Notes: generated by a model not told the origin, from the sequence alone. A DNA stretch of 64,000 nt from Synanceia verrucosa (GCA_029721515.1 CM056561.1:19140635-19204634), one strand, 5' to 3'; shown: positions 35,111 through 49,500, counted from the first letter of the stretch. Translations and numbers: made by a program.

Positions 35111-35659
35111 TGTGGGGTCGGTCTGCTAAATAATGAGCTGAAATCCACTAGGCTATAAAGCGCCGTAAAACTGATTGAGACAATAATTCCCTGTGGTGCA
35201 TTACTATGAGTGACACTTTTCATATTGTCATTTGATATACTGTTAATGTACAACAATTGATCATATTTGCTTTAATATCAACACACATACACACACAAAA
35301 GCTTGGTTTAATGACTGCTCTCTGGCTCCTCTCTTCCCAGTGCGTGCTCATTTACACCCCCTCATGGATTTACAAAGGAAATGATGGTGAAAGAAGGGTG
35401 GAGGCTGCCTCTCCAGCTTACATTGACACTCACTGACACTAATCTGGTGTCAATCCAGTGCACGTGGGGAGGGAATGAGCTCTCACACTTCTGGAGGAGA
35501 GGGGTCTGCAGTGAGCCAGAACTGTGGCCCTTATCTCCCTGGCATTGTCCCTCCCTCTTTTCTCTCTCTCTTCATGATTAACCAGACTCATCGCCCTCTA
35601 TGGTCTGTCGTTTCCTGTTACTTAGTTACCAGTTGCTGTGATTTGCCTGGGCCGCTTGT

Positions 35660-35673
35660 GTTTCCATGGCGAC
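35660..35673. promoter_or_regulatory. RFX X-box-like site
   Basis: GTTTCCATGGCGAC fits the RFX consensus (GTNNCC, AT spacer, RGYRAC) on both half-sites. It lies 5.4 kb upstream of the nol4l start codon. Confidence 0.45.
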
Positions 35674-38507
35674 TGTGCCCATTCTGTCGTCTCCCGGCTT
35701 GCCTCTTGGCTGTGCTGTCCCGATGGCCTGTAGCCACCCTGGGCCCTGACCCACAGTTCCCTGTCTCCATGCCTCAGTGCCTCATGGTCCCACAAGGCTG
35801 TCAATGTGTGTTCACGTCGCACTGAGGCCTCTCGCCATGCCAGGCTGGTAAATGCAACTTTTGGCTGGTTGATGTTGCAGCTGACTGGGCAGACAAAGAG
35901 AGAGAGTTGATATGACGGATAATAAATATGTAGTCCGCATGCTCTCGCTCTCTTTAACAACAGCAGCATCTCATCACAGATCAAATATCAGTAAATGAAG
36001 AGCACAAACCACTGCCATGTTTGTCTGAAAGACGAGTTTACCCACAAAAAACAACAACTGTAACATACACTATCATTCATGTCTTTCACCTTTTCTAACA
36101 GAACTCTTTTTTTCAAGCTCTTTTGGTGACATGTTTTGTCCCCTGTTGGCTCTCACATTTGCTTCAAAAGAATAAGCAGTGTTATTCCTCATTCTATGAA
36201 TGTTTGGGACACCACATATACCGTAGCTTATTTATAAATCTAGTTTATTGGTTTGATTATTACATTTTCATCATTTTTTATTTCCCATGTGTATTAATTG
36301 CAAATAGAAATAAATTTGTCTTATTATCTTACTCTACCTAGCTCTAAGCTTTACCACAAGTTTTGACTGACCAATCCACCCACCTCACTGTGGGCATTTT
36401 ACATTAAAACAATTTACAACAATTTTCTAACAAAGAAATATCCCAAATGAAAACCATTGATTTGTGAATATACCCTGAGGACAATTTGCTGTTGTAACTT
36501 AATGTTACAATCCTAAAAATAAAACAATAAATTGAATTCAAAGTCCCTTTGAATTCAATAAAACTACAATGATGTTTATGAATAGATGTCACTAGTGGTA
36601 TGTGATTTATTTATGTGATTTGGGGTGAACTGGCTCTTTAATCCACAAGCAGACTATATAACATTCATATACAAAGTTATTTGAAAGAGAAAAGTAATTT
36701 TATTTTTACTGATGTATTCTGTGGTCTGCCAGGTCCAATTCAGGATGAGGCACACAAAGGAGGTGCAATGTTGAGCTCCACCTACAGGAGGCAGTAGTGA
36801 TCAAATTGTCTCTCAGACTGAATCACACTGAGATCACCAGCAGGCTGAGGAGGGTAAACTTCACCCTAACTGAGGCTGATTCATCACCTCTGCCTGCTTC
36901 TCATACTGTTATTCAGTCTCACAGCTCCCTGTCAACGTCTGTCCCTCTGTTTACTCTATAAATGTTCCCCGTTAAGCTCTGTTAAGTTGTTTCACCTCCT
37001 CCGAGACACATTTTGTTTATTTACACTATTTTCCCTTTACTATTTTCTGCAGACGTCCTTTTTGTTGGCAGTGCAAATATGCCAGAGGAAATAACGTTGA
37101 GTGTGGCTGGATGAGCACTTACAGATGAAAGGAATACTACAGGTATTTAGTATTACACTTTCAGAAATATGGGGGACTGAAAAGAGACAGATTTGAAAAT
37201 TATATCAGAGATATATCAAAGATATCAAAGATATCAGGACTTTAAGTCCCTAGTTTAGATCAAACTCCATGGGCACATTTCCCATACTGCAACTGAACAG
37301 CATCTTTAATAGACCTTTCTGGGTAATTTAATGACTTTAACGTTGACTGTAGGTTTACATTATGGCCTTATTCATTATTTCAAAGTTGTTTATGTTAAAT
37401 CACGTTTTGTCCCTCATTTTGACTGACAGGTCTAAACAACACCCATGAGCTACAGCTACAGTTGCTATGGAGAAAAAAACCAGTGAGAGCGACACCTCAG
37501 TTAATTCAATTAGCTCAATTCATTCATCACCATAGTTACTGAATTCATTCAAAATTGACCCAGAGTTTGAAATTGAGCTCACTTAAACTGCAGATTGTAA
37601 AATTAATTTTCTCAAGAGTCTAATTGTTGCGTAAGCTGTGTAGGCAACTGAATTTCAAGCAGTGTTATCAGATGCTTCTTGCACAAATGCACCTTAGGAG
37701 GCCTGTCTTATCCTCTGATTTTGTACACAGCCTTATTCAGTAGAGCGCCAACAAGTCTCATAGCATTGTCTACAGGAAAAGTAAATGGGACTTTTAAATC
37801 TGGATCCAGGGGTGGGAGAAATATCTCCTCCTACTTCACTACTGTATTTTCTCAAACTTTGAAAAGTTTGGTGCCATCACAACCTTTAAGAAAGCGATTT
37901 GAATAGCTGGACACAATACATGCTCATCTGTGGGTTGGAGAGGATACTTTATGGGGAAACGTGATGTATAGTTCTGTGCAGTTAATCCAGAGGTGAGTGC
38001 GGTACAGGTCAGAGTCTTAGCAGATGGGTGTGAAGCTGCTGTCATCAGCCTTGTTTCTTAAGTGAGGGGGTTCATTTTTGAGGGTATCTCGGTGCGAGGC
38101 AGCCCTCACTGTGGCCCTTCAGGACGGTTGTCCAGCTCATGGTGAAAGGACAGAGCTCAGTGGGGGATTGTGAGCGTAATTATAGCAGTTTTGCCTCATT
38201 AGGAGTGAGGAGGCGTGACCCTGCCTACAGGTCTGACAGCTGAACTACACGGATGGTGGCGCTGACAGATCATCTCAGAGATTGGTGCATTACAGGAGAG
38301 CAATCTGAGTGTTTCTCTTATATATGTAGTATGTGTATGTCTTTTCTCCAGCAGTGGAAGCAGCATTTAGATCCATTTAGTGACACCACAATCGTCATAC
38401 AAATACCTACAAGCCCTGCCTTCAAAAGGTTACTTTTATACAGATCAGCAGCAACAAAAGTTGTAGCTCAGTGATTCCCAACTCATGATCTGACAGTCAC
38501 CAGATAA

Positions 38508-38515
38508 TCTATATA

Positions 38516-38584
<69 letters not shown>
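38508..38584. repeat. (AT)n microsatellite
   Basis: More than 70 bp of almost pure AT dinucleotides, prone to cruciform formation and replication slippage. Confidence 0.97.
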
Positions 38585-38586
<2 letters not shown>

Positions 38587-39509
38587 TATTTTCTAATGTA
38601 GATTACTGTCTTGAGAAATAGTGGATATTTTTACCTCCTCTGCCTCTGATGGTTGTCAAATATGGAAATCGCTGATGACCAACTTCACAAATAAGTTTAA
38701 CTCATATTATTGTTTACATCGCTGTTGGTTTTTTAACCAAACTAAAACATAGTTTATTGTTGTAAAAAAATAAATAAACATGCATGAAACCTGCAAACAG
38801 TCAGTTACAAATAGAGAGTTTAAAAAGAACTCCAGTAGGTCATAACAGTTCACAACCATATTTTAGATTGATAAATAACACAAGAGTAATATAAATGTAA
38901 ATGCTAAAATTTGGTTATTCAAAAAAAAAAGGACCCTCTCATTTCTACCCATGAGCACTGGGTGAAGATGGCACAGTAATGTTTTGATGCTGGAATGAAA
39001 TTGGGTCAATATGACCATTAAAAGTTCACAAACAGTCACAATTGAACATGGCTTCACTTTAAGAGATCACAAATTGTGACCTGTTGGGTAGTTTACACTT
39101 GTAATAACACTGATTTACTGCTTGTAAAATCAACACCTGCAAAGTCACAAAGTAACTAAAACTGCAAGTTAAACACAGCGGATTAAAAGTATAATATTTC
39201 CCTCTGAAATCTAGTTGAGTAGCCTTCCAGAAAACTAGACTACAGGTAGTCCACCTCAAAACTGGACTGAAGGTAGCCTAAGCCTACTTTCCACCACTGA
39301 TTTTGTCTGTTTTTTTTTTCTGGGTTTCACCTATTTGCAATAACAACAAAACTGGAGATACCTGTCTAAACCCAAACCTCTCAAAACAAGAGCCACACTG
39401 AGATGTTTCACACCCTGAGGGGTGAGGCCTGGAGCTCATCCTGCATGCAGGCCAGTCCTGAGAGGAGACACCAACACGAGACCAAATGACGAAATTTAGT
39501 GAAATAGCC

Positions 39510-39512
39510 ACA

Positions 39513-39549
<37 letters not shown>
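39510..39549. repeat. (CA)n microsatellite
   Basis: Uninterrupted CA run; a second one lies at 39761-39791. Confidence 0.95.
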
Positions 39550-39551
<2 letters not shown>

Positions 39552-39692
39552 ATATGCGTTCAGTCGACGTGTTCGTCGACCACTCAGGGTGGGGCTTTTT
39601 TTTGTCCAGCATGCCGTTGTCTGAGTCAGGATGGAGAGATGAGGACGGGGCATCCCACTCACCCTCTGTACGGCCGGAGACACTGCTGCGCT

Positions 39693-39706
39693 GCTGTCAT
39701 GGCAAC
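39693..39706. promoter_or_regulatory. RFX X-box-like site
   Basis: GCTGTCATGGCAAC has one perfect half-site (GGCAAC) and one weaker half, about 1.4 kb upstream of the nol4l start codon. Confidence 0.35.
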
Positions 39707-39758
39707 AGCAGCAGTCACCAGCGCCAGCATGGGCCTATAATGCTCAGGCCAGGAGGAG

Positions 39759-39760
<2 letters not shown>

Positions 39761-39791
<31 letters not shown>
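39761..39791. repeat. (CA)n microsatellite
   Basis: Uninterrupted CA run of about 30 bp. Confidence 0.95.
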
Positions 39792-39793
<2 letters not shown>

Positions 39794-40259
39794 CACAATG
39801 AGAGCACAACACCACACACAGGACACAAATCCAAATCCAAATGGGTGCAGTTTAGTTCTTTATATGAAAGTGAGATCATTCTTAGTGAATATTCTTTTTT
39901 ATTAGCATTATTATTTTTTATTTTTTACTGGGACAGATGCTGCTCAAGACAAACTTATTTTCTTACATCATTGGTTTGTGAACTATTTGTTCAACTATTT
40001 TTAATCCGAATTCTGAAGTCATACATTCTTTGGTATAGTCAAGGCACAAAAATCGAAAATAAGTTCCTGAATTAAAGTGTTATTTGAGGATGATTTCTTT
40101 TAAATAGATTTGTTTGTGTTTTACAGGTTGTTTGCATCGTGACTAACTATTTACCGAACATTTAATTTATCTGCACATCTCGGGTCGTCTGTGACCTTAT
40201 CTGCGAAAAAAAACGTTTCCTATTTAAAAGGAAATTGTGCAATCGGTGTTTTCTAGCAT

Positions 40260-41079
40260 ATTCTTCAGATAGTAACAACTATTTTCATCTCCCCCACCCT
40301 CTCTCACCTTCCACGTCTCCAAATCGGACATTTTCTGTCTGCGTCTACAACACATAGGCTACCGCTTTACTTTGCTTCAAATGAAGCCGGTCGACAGTAT
40401 CATGCAGATAATATGAGTGCGGGTTTTTATTCACGGGATAGGAAGAGCAGACGGTGCGAGCGCGATTCGCATTCAAACAGGTGTGAGGAGCAGAGAAGAG
40501 ACGATCCCAGGTGGCGCGTGTTGATCGGATATGAGGCCATCATAGAGCAGCACATGATGAGCATCTCTGCGCCTTTTTAAGGGTTGAGCAACCCGCTTCC
40601 GAGAATAGTGATGGCTGTTGAAAGTAGGTCGATAGTAACTGAGAGCGACGTTTGTTTCTACGCTTTGTCTGTGTTCTTTGTTGTTTAGCGAGGACTGTGT
40701 TCTTTTTTTTTCCACAGCCAACCCTTTTAGTAAAGAGCGTTTTACGCACAGGTGGGAGATACCCGCTAGGACAGCCCCCCTCTCTCTGCTCCTCTCAGCG
40801 GATGATGTGAGGAAGTGACATTTCTCACCGCTGCGGTTCGGGACAGCACTGCTCCGCTGCAAACAGGTGTGCTGCCGACCGGGTCACTTTCGCTGGGAAA
40901 CCACGGAGAGGCAGCGTCCCAACACCGGAACCAAAGCCTCCTTGACGCACGGGACAGCGGGAGAGGGGAGAGAAGAGGAGAATCAAGTCTTTATTAGCCT
41001 GAGCTGTTTGAAAGGGTTCAGGCAGATAGAGGGAGAGCGAGAGAGAGCGAGAGGGAAAGAGAGAGAGAGGAAGAGAGCG
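40260..41079 (+). promoter_or_regulatory. nol4l promoter and 5' UTR
   Basis: GC-richer, CpG-containing sequence ends in a purine tract (GAGAGAGCGAGAGAGAGCGA-like) directly before the ATG at 41080. The frame is open upstream to 40867 but has no earlier ATG, so 41080 is the start. The transcription start is not visible. Confidence 0.55.
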
Positions 41080-44000
41080 ATGGCAACGAAAAAGGCGTGC
41101 GTCGATGCGCCCAAAAGGAGCCGGAGTCCGGTCGTGTTGGAGGCGGAGATGTTCAGCGAATTTCAAGACTGGTGTCTCCGGACTTACGGAGACTCCGGCA
41201 AGACAAAAACCGTCACACGGCGAAAATACAACAAAATCATGCAGACACTGTTGCAAAACGACGAATCGGACGGCGTGTACATCGACAACAGCCACATCAA
41301 CGCCAAATTCAAATTTTGGGTGAAGTCGAAAGGATTCCAGGTCGGGACCAACGTGCTGGGAGAGCACAACAAGAAAGGAGCTCCGGGGAAACCCGTCCTA
41401 TACGTCCCGGTCAAGACAACGGTAAAGTGTGTGCGTGTGCGAGTGCGTGTGAACATGCATGTACACGTGTGCGAGATGTCCCGTCGCCGCCTGCAAGTTG
41501 TCGTTATTTCAGGCTGCTCACATGCACCTGCCACACAAATAAAACGACAACTTGTAATCGTCCGTTGCCCCGGCCGACTCGCTCTCGGTCTCTTCCCGAT
41601 AAAGCTTCACTTTGTCCACATCCCAACCAGAGCAGCCCCATACTCTCATCCCTTGCTGCCATAGCAACGCCGGTGCCTCCTGGCAATCGCAATCGTAAAA
41701 AAAAGCATAGGCTATCAAGCATAGCCATCTCAGCCCAGTGAAGTCCAGTCAGCGGTGCTCGCTCCCGTAGCGCAAAAACACGAGATGATTGACTGTAGCG
41801 AAAACATTTTAGTTTGAACCGTGCATGTTCGAGTCTCGTGCAGATCCGCGATTAGTGATGCAGTGTGTGTGTGTATGTGCGGGCGCGCGCGCGGATGCGA
41901 CGGCATGTTGGCAGGTCAGGGTTGCCTCCACCGGTATGCGCTCCTTGATCGATCACTGGATCATCAACACCAACTTTGATCACGTCCGAGTCACCTTTCT
42001 GTCACGCGCTCAGCGGGGGTTGATTGTCAGCGATTCATCAAATGACACGCGCGCCCTCACTGTCCCATCTACACCGAGCTCTGTGCCGTGTGCGTCGACC
42101 AGATTCGTTTATCTTCCTCTCAAACATACGTTTCCAATCGGCATGTTTTTTTTTAATTTCATAAAAAAATGTCACATTGTGGCAGACAGTCTCAGTGTTT
42201 GCATCCCACTTTTCATTGTCCTGGGCTGGATGCGGATGGGCTCGTTGCTCTGGCAACACCTGTGTAGTCCAGGATGGTCTGCCTCTGCCGCATTTTATTG
42301 TGCGCGATATAAGACATTAAGACGCCAATAAGCAGGTTAATGATTGCGTTTACTACCGATTAATATTTCAGAAAAAAATGAATGTGATGGAGGGTGGCAT
42401 AGTTGTGCGTAATTGGTGACCGCGTGAGGGGCTGTGGTGGCGGAAACAAAAGGGTCTGCTCTGGACTGATAGTGACACACGCCCACAGCCAAAGTGCTCA
42501 GACTTCACTTCCTCGTGTCTCTGTGTGACATCTGTGAGGTCTGTGGTGTAACAGGTCACCGTTATGCACCGAGGCTGCGGGGTGTGTTCAGGGTTAAATC
42601 ACACATTCTTCTGGTTTCTCTCTCCAAGATAAACACGGTGAACTGTCAGCAGTGCCCCAGAGTAGCTATGTGCATGCGCACACGCACGCGTACCACATCT
42701 CAGTATAGTGTTTTGGGGGCCTTGCTGTGCCAGAAAGGCAACGACCACCATTTTAAATAAGGGCCTACAGGGAATAATCCCTGCTGGGACAGAGTGTCCC
42801 TGGACCTGAAAGAGCAGAGGCATATTTTCTAATGAATATTGGCACAGAGTACAGATGTGAATGCTTTGACTTTGCTTTGAATAGCACTGATCCCTCCACA
42901 GGTGTTAGACCTGTACAAATGCACAATTCAGATTTAGGCCAACTGCCTTTAAAAAAAAGTCCTCTAATCTCAGCTCAATATTGTGTTTCCTCTGGGCAAA
43001 GAGGACAGGTGTGATCCGTTTCTGCAGGTGCAGATGGTGTCCCAAAACGTATTGTTGATGAGCTTTCAGTCTGTAGCTTCCGTCAGTATAGTCTTCATTC
43101 TTGTCCAGTATATATTATTATCTATATAGCACCCTTAAGGTGAGCCTGATTTGTCTGTGATATCCTTCCGACAAGAAATTATTATTGAGGTGTTACTGGA
43201 AAAAGTGTAGCCTGCTGTTCATTGGAGGGGAATATCATAAGGCAGGGCAAAGCACCCCCTTGATTCAGCTCCACTTGAGACGTTCAAACAACAAACAGAA
43301 CATCAACCAACACAAAGCTACATCAACCAACACAAAGCTGCTTCTAATGATGAGTCAGAGAGGCAACACAACCCATTTAAATTCATTTCACTGTATGACT
43401 GAGTTTTTTCATTCACCCTTCCTGGGCCTTATATAAATATAGGCCGTCCTGGGCCAGTGGAAAAGTGACACACACACACGCATGAGCAGACGTATAAACG
43501 CACACACACACACAATGGTCATTGCCTCCTCATACGGCCGCAGGGCCAGGGGCGTGTCTCTGGAGCTCCAGCGTTGGGAGCCCCTCTGCAGCTGCTCCCA
43601 GGGTGTGCCAAGTTTCTGTATGGGGGCAGGCACGGGGCTAAATGACGGGGAGGCTGGGTGGGGGTGGGGACGATGGTGGCTGATGCACAGACAGAGAAGG
43701 TCCTCTTCTGTGTGTCGACGAAACGTACAAGGCTGCTTCAGTGTGTGACGGGACAGGAGGGCAGGGGAGCAGTACAGCACACACTCAGTGTATGTCTTCC
43801 TTTTCAAGCCGGACACAGAATTGTCTTCTTTCTGTGTTTTTTTTTGTTTTCTGTCCATTTCTGTCCTCTCAGCTTGTGCCGTCTGCACAACTCAGTGCTC
43901 AAAGAATCCAACCAGCAGCCCTCAGTGTGGAGATGCAACCTCGTTTAGCTCTCATTATGTCTTGATTAGAGGACGCCACAGAGGGAGGAGGGGAACATAG

Positions 44001-45806
44001 GACCAGAAACAGACACAGAGAGATGCACCACACAATTGCACACTATAGGCCTATCTGAGCACATTTACTTTCCCCGATACGAAGGGAGTCAGAGTGCAGC
44101 CACTTTCAAAAGAAACGTTTAAACGCCCAGTGCATTTCCCTTTTCGGCTGACATGAGCATTGTGATGAAAATTTTAAAGTACTGCAAGCTGTTGCTTTTT
44201 GTTGCCATGCCAACTAAAATCTGTAAATATCTCGATTTGTCTCTCACACAACTAGGTGGCCATACTCTCTCTTACATGCACACCCTAAACTGAGCCTAAC
44301 ATTCCATCAAGTCTTCACCCTAAAATGTAGCGATTGAAATTATGAGGACTTGATCTTTCACCCCAAAAGATATACGAATCCCACAATGTCAGTAATAGAT
44401 AGGCCTACAAATATACACACACACGACTGTTCAAATGATGTTCAAAAGTTAAAGCTTTGGTGGAGGAGGAACCATGAATCAGTCAGTGTCAGCTTGTGCA
44501 AAGCTTGTGCCTTACATTTTAACTCACACAATTGGTCCCAAACCATTACTTACAGTCTATCAGTCCAAAAATAAACAAGTGTCTTAAAGCTGAAGCCGCC
44601 GTTAGCGGTCAATCGGCAGAAAGTTAACTGCCAACTATGGGCTGCAACTAACAATTTATTATTGATCAATCTGGTCAATAAAATGTCTAAATACAGTGAC
44701 AATGTTGCTCAGAGCTCAATATGATGCTTTCACATGTCTGTTTTTTTAAAGGTATGAGAACATAATCACATTTAAAGAGGAGCAGAAGCAGAAGGATTTG
44801 TTTTTTAAATAAAAAACTCTAAAAATCATTCCTTTATCAAAATAGTTGCCAATTGTTTTCTGTCAATCAACTAATTGATAATAATAATTCCATAACTTTA
44901 AAACAAAATTTTTCCTTCTTCCAGCTTCTCAGATGGGAGGACTTGCTGCTCTTCTTTGTCACATATGATAGTAAACTGAAATCTTTGGGATTTCAGACAA
45001 AATATTTGTTAATTGAGGAAATAATCTAGTAATAAAGTGACAGGAATGCAGAAAGAGTTTTTTGAATAGAGGATTTAACAATGCTACTAATTCACAAAAT
45101 AAATGTTTTTCTTGTGGCGTCCTCTCCTCATGAAGGAATCAGAAACCACTGTTCCCCAATCTGCGTCTTTGGAAATTGGTCCTAAATGTTTGCTCTTCTC
45201 TGTCAGACAGGAAGAGGAACATCATCATCATTATTATCTGATTAATTAGTCCACATTTCCCCTGAGAGCTCCTCTTTTGTGGGAGGGCCAGAGAGTCAAA
45301 AGAATACAGGCCCTATTATTCAACAGCATTTGCATTAATGCTATTTCTGCATGGAGAATCTCAGACGCTTTTGTCCCATGCCTTTTTTGTTTTGTCCTTC
45401 TCTGGCAGTGCATATTAGAGGGCAACACATGGGTGGGTTCAAACAGCAAATGCTCAACACCCCAAACAAGAATCACCCAGTCGTCCTTTCCACAACAGAA
45501 TTTACCTGTGCGTTTGTGGTAGTGACTGATGTTAATGGTGGAGATGTGTCTGTTTGAGGCTGGCGAACACTTGGTACAGGAAAGACTGTGACTTACTGTA
45601 AAAAGGGTGGCGAAAACCGTCTGGCTGTGTGTGCTCGTACAAAGAGGGGGTCGCTGATCGCATGCTCTGTGTTTCCTCCCTTCAGCACCCTCTCTGTTGC
45701 CATGGAGAGACCGTTCTTTGCTTTCCCATAGGAGGAGAAATTAACACCATTTTTAACTGGCCTGGGGGCCTCCCCTCCGTGTGGGAGACAGTCTAGAGTT
45801 CTGCTC

Positions 45807-45859
<53 letters not shown>

Positions 45860-46512
45860 TAAAACTACAATAATCTTCCTACCGCACCGCCACTGCCATT
45901 TTTAATACCTTTGCCAAGGCCAACATTTAACAAACTGGGATAGCATGATAATGGCCTTAAACTGGACTCTATGATGATGTATGTGCCTGTCATTTACATA
46001 CCATTTTATACATACCAACAGTGCCAGTCTCACCGGGGCTGATGGGACTGTCTGTGTCTGTGGTGGGATATTGGGGATGTCACACACTCCATCAAATAAT
46101 GCTCATCATGAGAGCAGCTGGGAGAGAGAAACACACACACACACACACACACAGATGTGGATGTTGGACATGAGAGGTAGCGCTCCTAATGTGAATTTAA
46201 TGACAAGGCTTTGAGAGAAGAGGATGATGGTGAAAAAGAAGTAATAGAGGGGGACGGGTCTTTATAAAACATTTGGGGCACCGTAGAGGGAATAGTGTGT
46301 TTCATCCCTATTTTTTTTTGTCAAATAAATCTTGTACTATCTACACACAGACAGAAGAAACAAGGCTTGTTCAATTTATGTGTCCATTAGCCAGTTGATA
46401 GATTTACAGAGTGGTGGGGGGGAGAAGGCTTTAAAAGATGACCTGTTGTCACATCTGTAGCGAGATAATCTGAGTCATGAGTGGTGTTGACACAGCCATC
46501 TTTACTCCCTGT

Positions 46513-46554
<42 letters not shown>

Positions 46555-49500
46555 GAGGGTACCTGAACACACATCACTGCAGCTGCAACTTTAAGCTACT
46601 TATTGTAAATGAAACACCACCCTTGTGTTTAAAAGTACATTCTGCTTCTGTGATTTTTGTTTTGCACCCATTCACCCCAGTGGATCTGATTTCTAGTGCG
46701 GTGCATCTCTTCCATCTTTGCCGGCCTGTCTTTGTGACCCAGCTGCTTCCCGAGAACCTCCTCCTCCTCCTCCTCCTCCATCACCTCCTCCTCCTGACCT
46801 GCCTGTGTGTGCAGGACTGCTCCTCTCTCCTCTCTGCTACAGTGTGTGTGTGTGTGTGACTGCCAGCGGGGGTGGGGGCAGCCGACTCAACCCCTCCAGT
46901 CTCCTAGCAACAGAGCGGTTTGGTGCGGGACGGGGAGAGAGAGAGAGAGAGCGAGCTGGGGATGGGGGCTGGTTGTACAGTGGCTGGGGAGAGCAAAGTC
47001 CTACGGGATTAGAAAGCTGGAGAGAAAGGAGAAGAAGGAGGGTGAGGAGTTTTTTTTTGTGGTAGTTGGTGGCGTTTAGGGAAGCTGACATGTCTCCTTT
47101 GCTCTTAAAAAAAAGCATGGTGCTGATGAGACTGAATGTCTTCAACAGCTGTTCTCCTCTGAGATACTCAAACTATACAAGCTCTGCCCAGTAGACATGT
47201 GCTACACACACACACACACGAAGTATGTCATGTTTTGAGGTGAATGTTTAACTCCCTGTTGACTTGTGTTTGGAAACTAAAGAGCTTATCGAAGCCCGAG
47301 TAGGCCTTCAGGTGGCAGGATGGATGTGGTAGCGAATGAGAGAAATACAGCCTCGCCTTGTTACTGCTTACAATTTTGGAGTGGCTTGTCAAGCAAATGC
47401 ATATATAATGTGCCTTGTGTGTTTTTGGACTGTTTGTCAGACAAAAAAGACATTTGAAGATTAAATTAATTGTTGCGCTAAAGCAGACTTCAGCATAATA
47501 AACTCACCAGTAGGTCTGACACCTTCAGAGGCTGAATGTTATATATCAGTGTCTCTTTTAGTTGGATTTCAGGTTGAGCACATTAGAATATCTGGTATGT
47601 GGTTGGATATTTTGTCGGGGTATAGAAGAATTCAGTGGAGGATACAGCAGCGGTGTGGGTGCACTGCACACCCCACAGTTGTATGAGATTATCTAAATCC
47701 AGCGTGAATGGACCTGACACCATTGTCCCAAGCAGCAGCAGTAGCAGTGGTGGTGATGTCACCAGGGGAATGATGATGATACCTCCAAGTGTGATTATAG
47801 CTGAGATGATGAGGTGGAGGATCGCTATTATTTCATTTATTATCATTACATTTAGCCCATGCTGACAGGGGAGAGTGGCTAGGAAGGGAGAGGGAGAGAG
47901 GGCCGGATTAAAACAAACCCGCTCTGTGAGCTGGTTTTAGTTGCCATGGCAACGATCATTACCTAGCACTTGGGAGAGCAGGAGCAAGGAGAGGAGGAGG
48001 AGGGGAAGAAAGAAAGGAAGACGGGACGGAGAGGTAGGGGATGAAGACATGGAGGCAGGAGAGAGAAGGACGCAGTTGGGAGAAAAACCAAGAAATGAAA
48101 TGTCAGATCCCAGGAACTGTGCAGAAATGTCAAAGACAGGGAGGCAGGTGCAACAAAAGTGTGATTTCTCAATGCCGTGGGGACAACTTTTTGAACTCCG
48201 GACCCTCCTCTCACTCAAACAAGAAAAGATCACTCAATACTGAGAACCCAATCTACAGAAAATGTCACAGCTTGTCATATATCTGCGTAGAAGAGGTGCA
48301 CTCACGGGGAAAAAATAATTAAATACCACAAAAAACATTTTATGCTTACTGGGAAGCTTTAAAAAATACTGGCTGGTGCAGAAATGTTAAGATAAGATCT
48401 GGTGGGAAATACAAAGTATTTATAAGGAAGGAGGCCGGGAGAGTTGGAGGAAAGAATGAAGGCAGAAATGAAAGGAAAGCCCCATGTGGTGCTGCGGATG
48501 GAGGCGTTGTCCTGGCGATCCCACTTCTACGGTCACATGACCCTTTGCCCAGCACACCTGCCCGAGAGAAATCAGTGGCAGTTTCTATGGTGACAGGGTC
48601 AGCAGTATATGCGGGAGGCAGGATGGCTGCCAGAGGTGGTGGTAGGAGGGGCTGTTGGTCTTGTACAGTGTTGGCGTTGTTATTTTTAAACCTCACAGGG
48701 ATGAGGTGATGGCTGCCGACCCAGCCGGGCCGAGACTTCTCCACCGAAGAGAGACATTCTGAAGACAGAACAACTGCTGCACAGAACAAGACTGGCTGTT
48801 TCAGTGCTGCTGATTGGGACACCTTGTGCTATATGACTGTCTGTAACCACCTGACCTATGATCCTGCTCAAGTCACAGGGACGCTGCTCCATTTGCAGCT
48901 GTAACACATGATATACATGATACACTCACGTCACCTCTGTCAGCTCATGGTGGGACATTAAAACTAAACTCCAGTCTTTTGTTTGTGTTTCAGTGCTCAG
49001 ATGGGAACTCAGCCCAAGACAACTCCTCCCTGAAACGCGTGGCTGTGGTGGAAGACTTCTTCGACATCATCTATGCCATGCACGTGGAGATGGGCGCCGA
49101 TCCCGGGAGGGCGCCCAAACATGCCGGCCAAAAGAAGACCTACAAAGCGGTAGGATGCAGCTAACCCTACTGCTCACAGTATCCCATACAAAGTAGCATC
49201 ATGTCTTTGTCAGAAAAGAAATTATGTGAACAATAAATACTTACTTTAATATACTATATAAACAGCGCACTAGACTGTGTCTACTGATGCTAACAGCTCT
49301 GTAAAGCTGTAGGCTACATAGGGGTGGGGTCATGCCTAGTCCCCTTTTTTAGAAAAAAGGTTTAGGTTAAGAGAGCAGGGTGGGGGATGTAAAAAAAAGT
49401 GGGGAAGGGAGGTTAGGGTAAGAAAACCGGATGGGAAATAGCCGTTGAGTTGGAAGGGTCCTATGTTCCCCAGTCTCATACAAAGAGGGGAACATAGGAC

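Larger units (their letters stand above)
33140..40250. other. Gene-poor spacer upstream of nol4l
   Basis: No exon with supported splice sites and homology was found. It holds repeat family A copies, an RFX-type X-box at 35660, an (AT)n tract, two (CA)n tracts and otherwise unrecognised sequence. Confidence 0.6.
41422..48993 (+). other. nol4l intron 1
   Basis: A 7.6-kb intron with GT (41422) and AG (48992) borders. It contains three (CA)n tracts, several RFX-type X-boxes, a GC-rich purine tract at 46880-47060 and an alternating GCGCGCGC stretch at 41882-41892. No coding exon is supported. Confidence 0.7.

Noticed and set aside
38508..38584. Origin-like or recombination signal from the AT tract
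   Set aside because: Plain microsatellite with no extra motif; no evidence for function.
41097..41741. Long overlapping open frame of 214 codons beside nol4l exon 1
   Set aside because: It is a shifted frame over the true exon 1 and then runs into intron; composition is Arg/His-rich shadow of GC-rich coding sequence.
43409..43888. 159-codon minus-strand open frame in nol4l intron 1
   Set aside because: Contains (CA)n-derived Val-Cys repeats and no family motif.
45593..45853. Val-Cys repeat open frames over the CA tracts (also near 4385, 6801, 39540, 46500 and 59520)
   Set aside because: Translation of microsatellites only; not genes.
47583..47846. Hydrophobic minus-strand frame with Ile/Leu runs
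   Set aside because: Arises from ATGATG and AGCAGC type trinucleotide repeats on the other strand.
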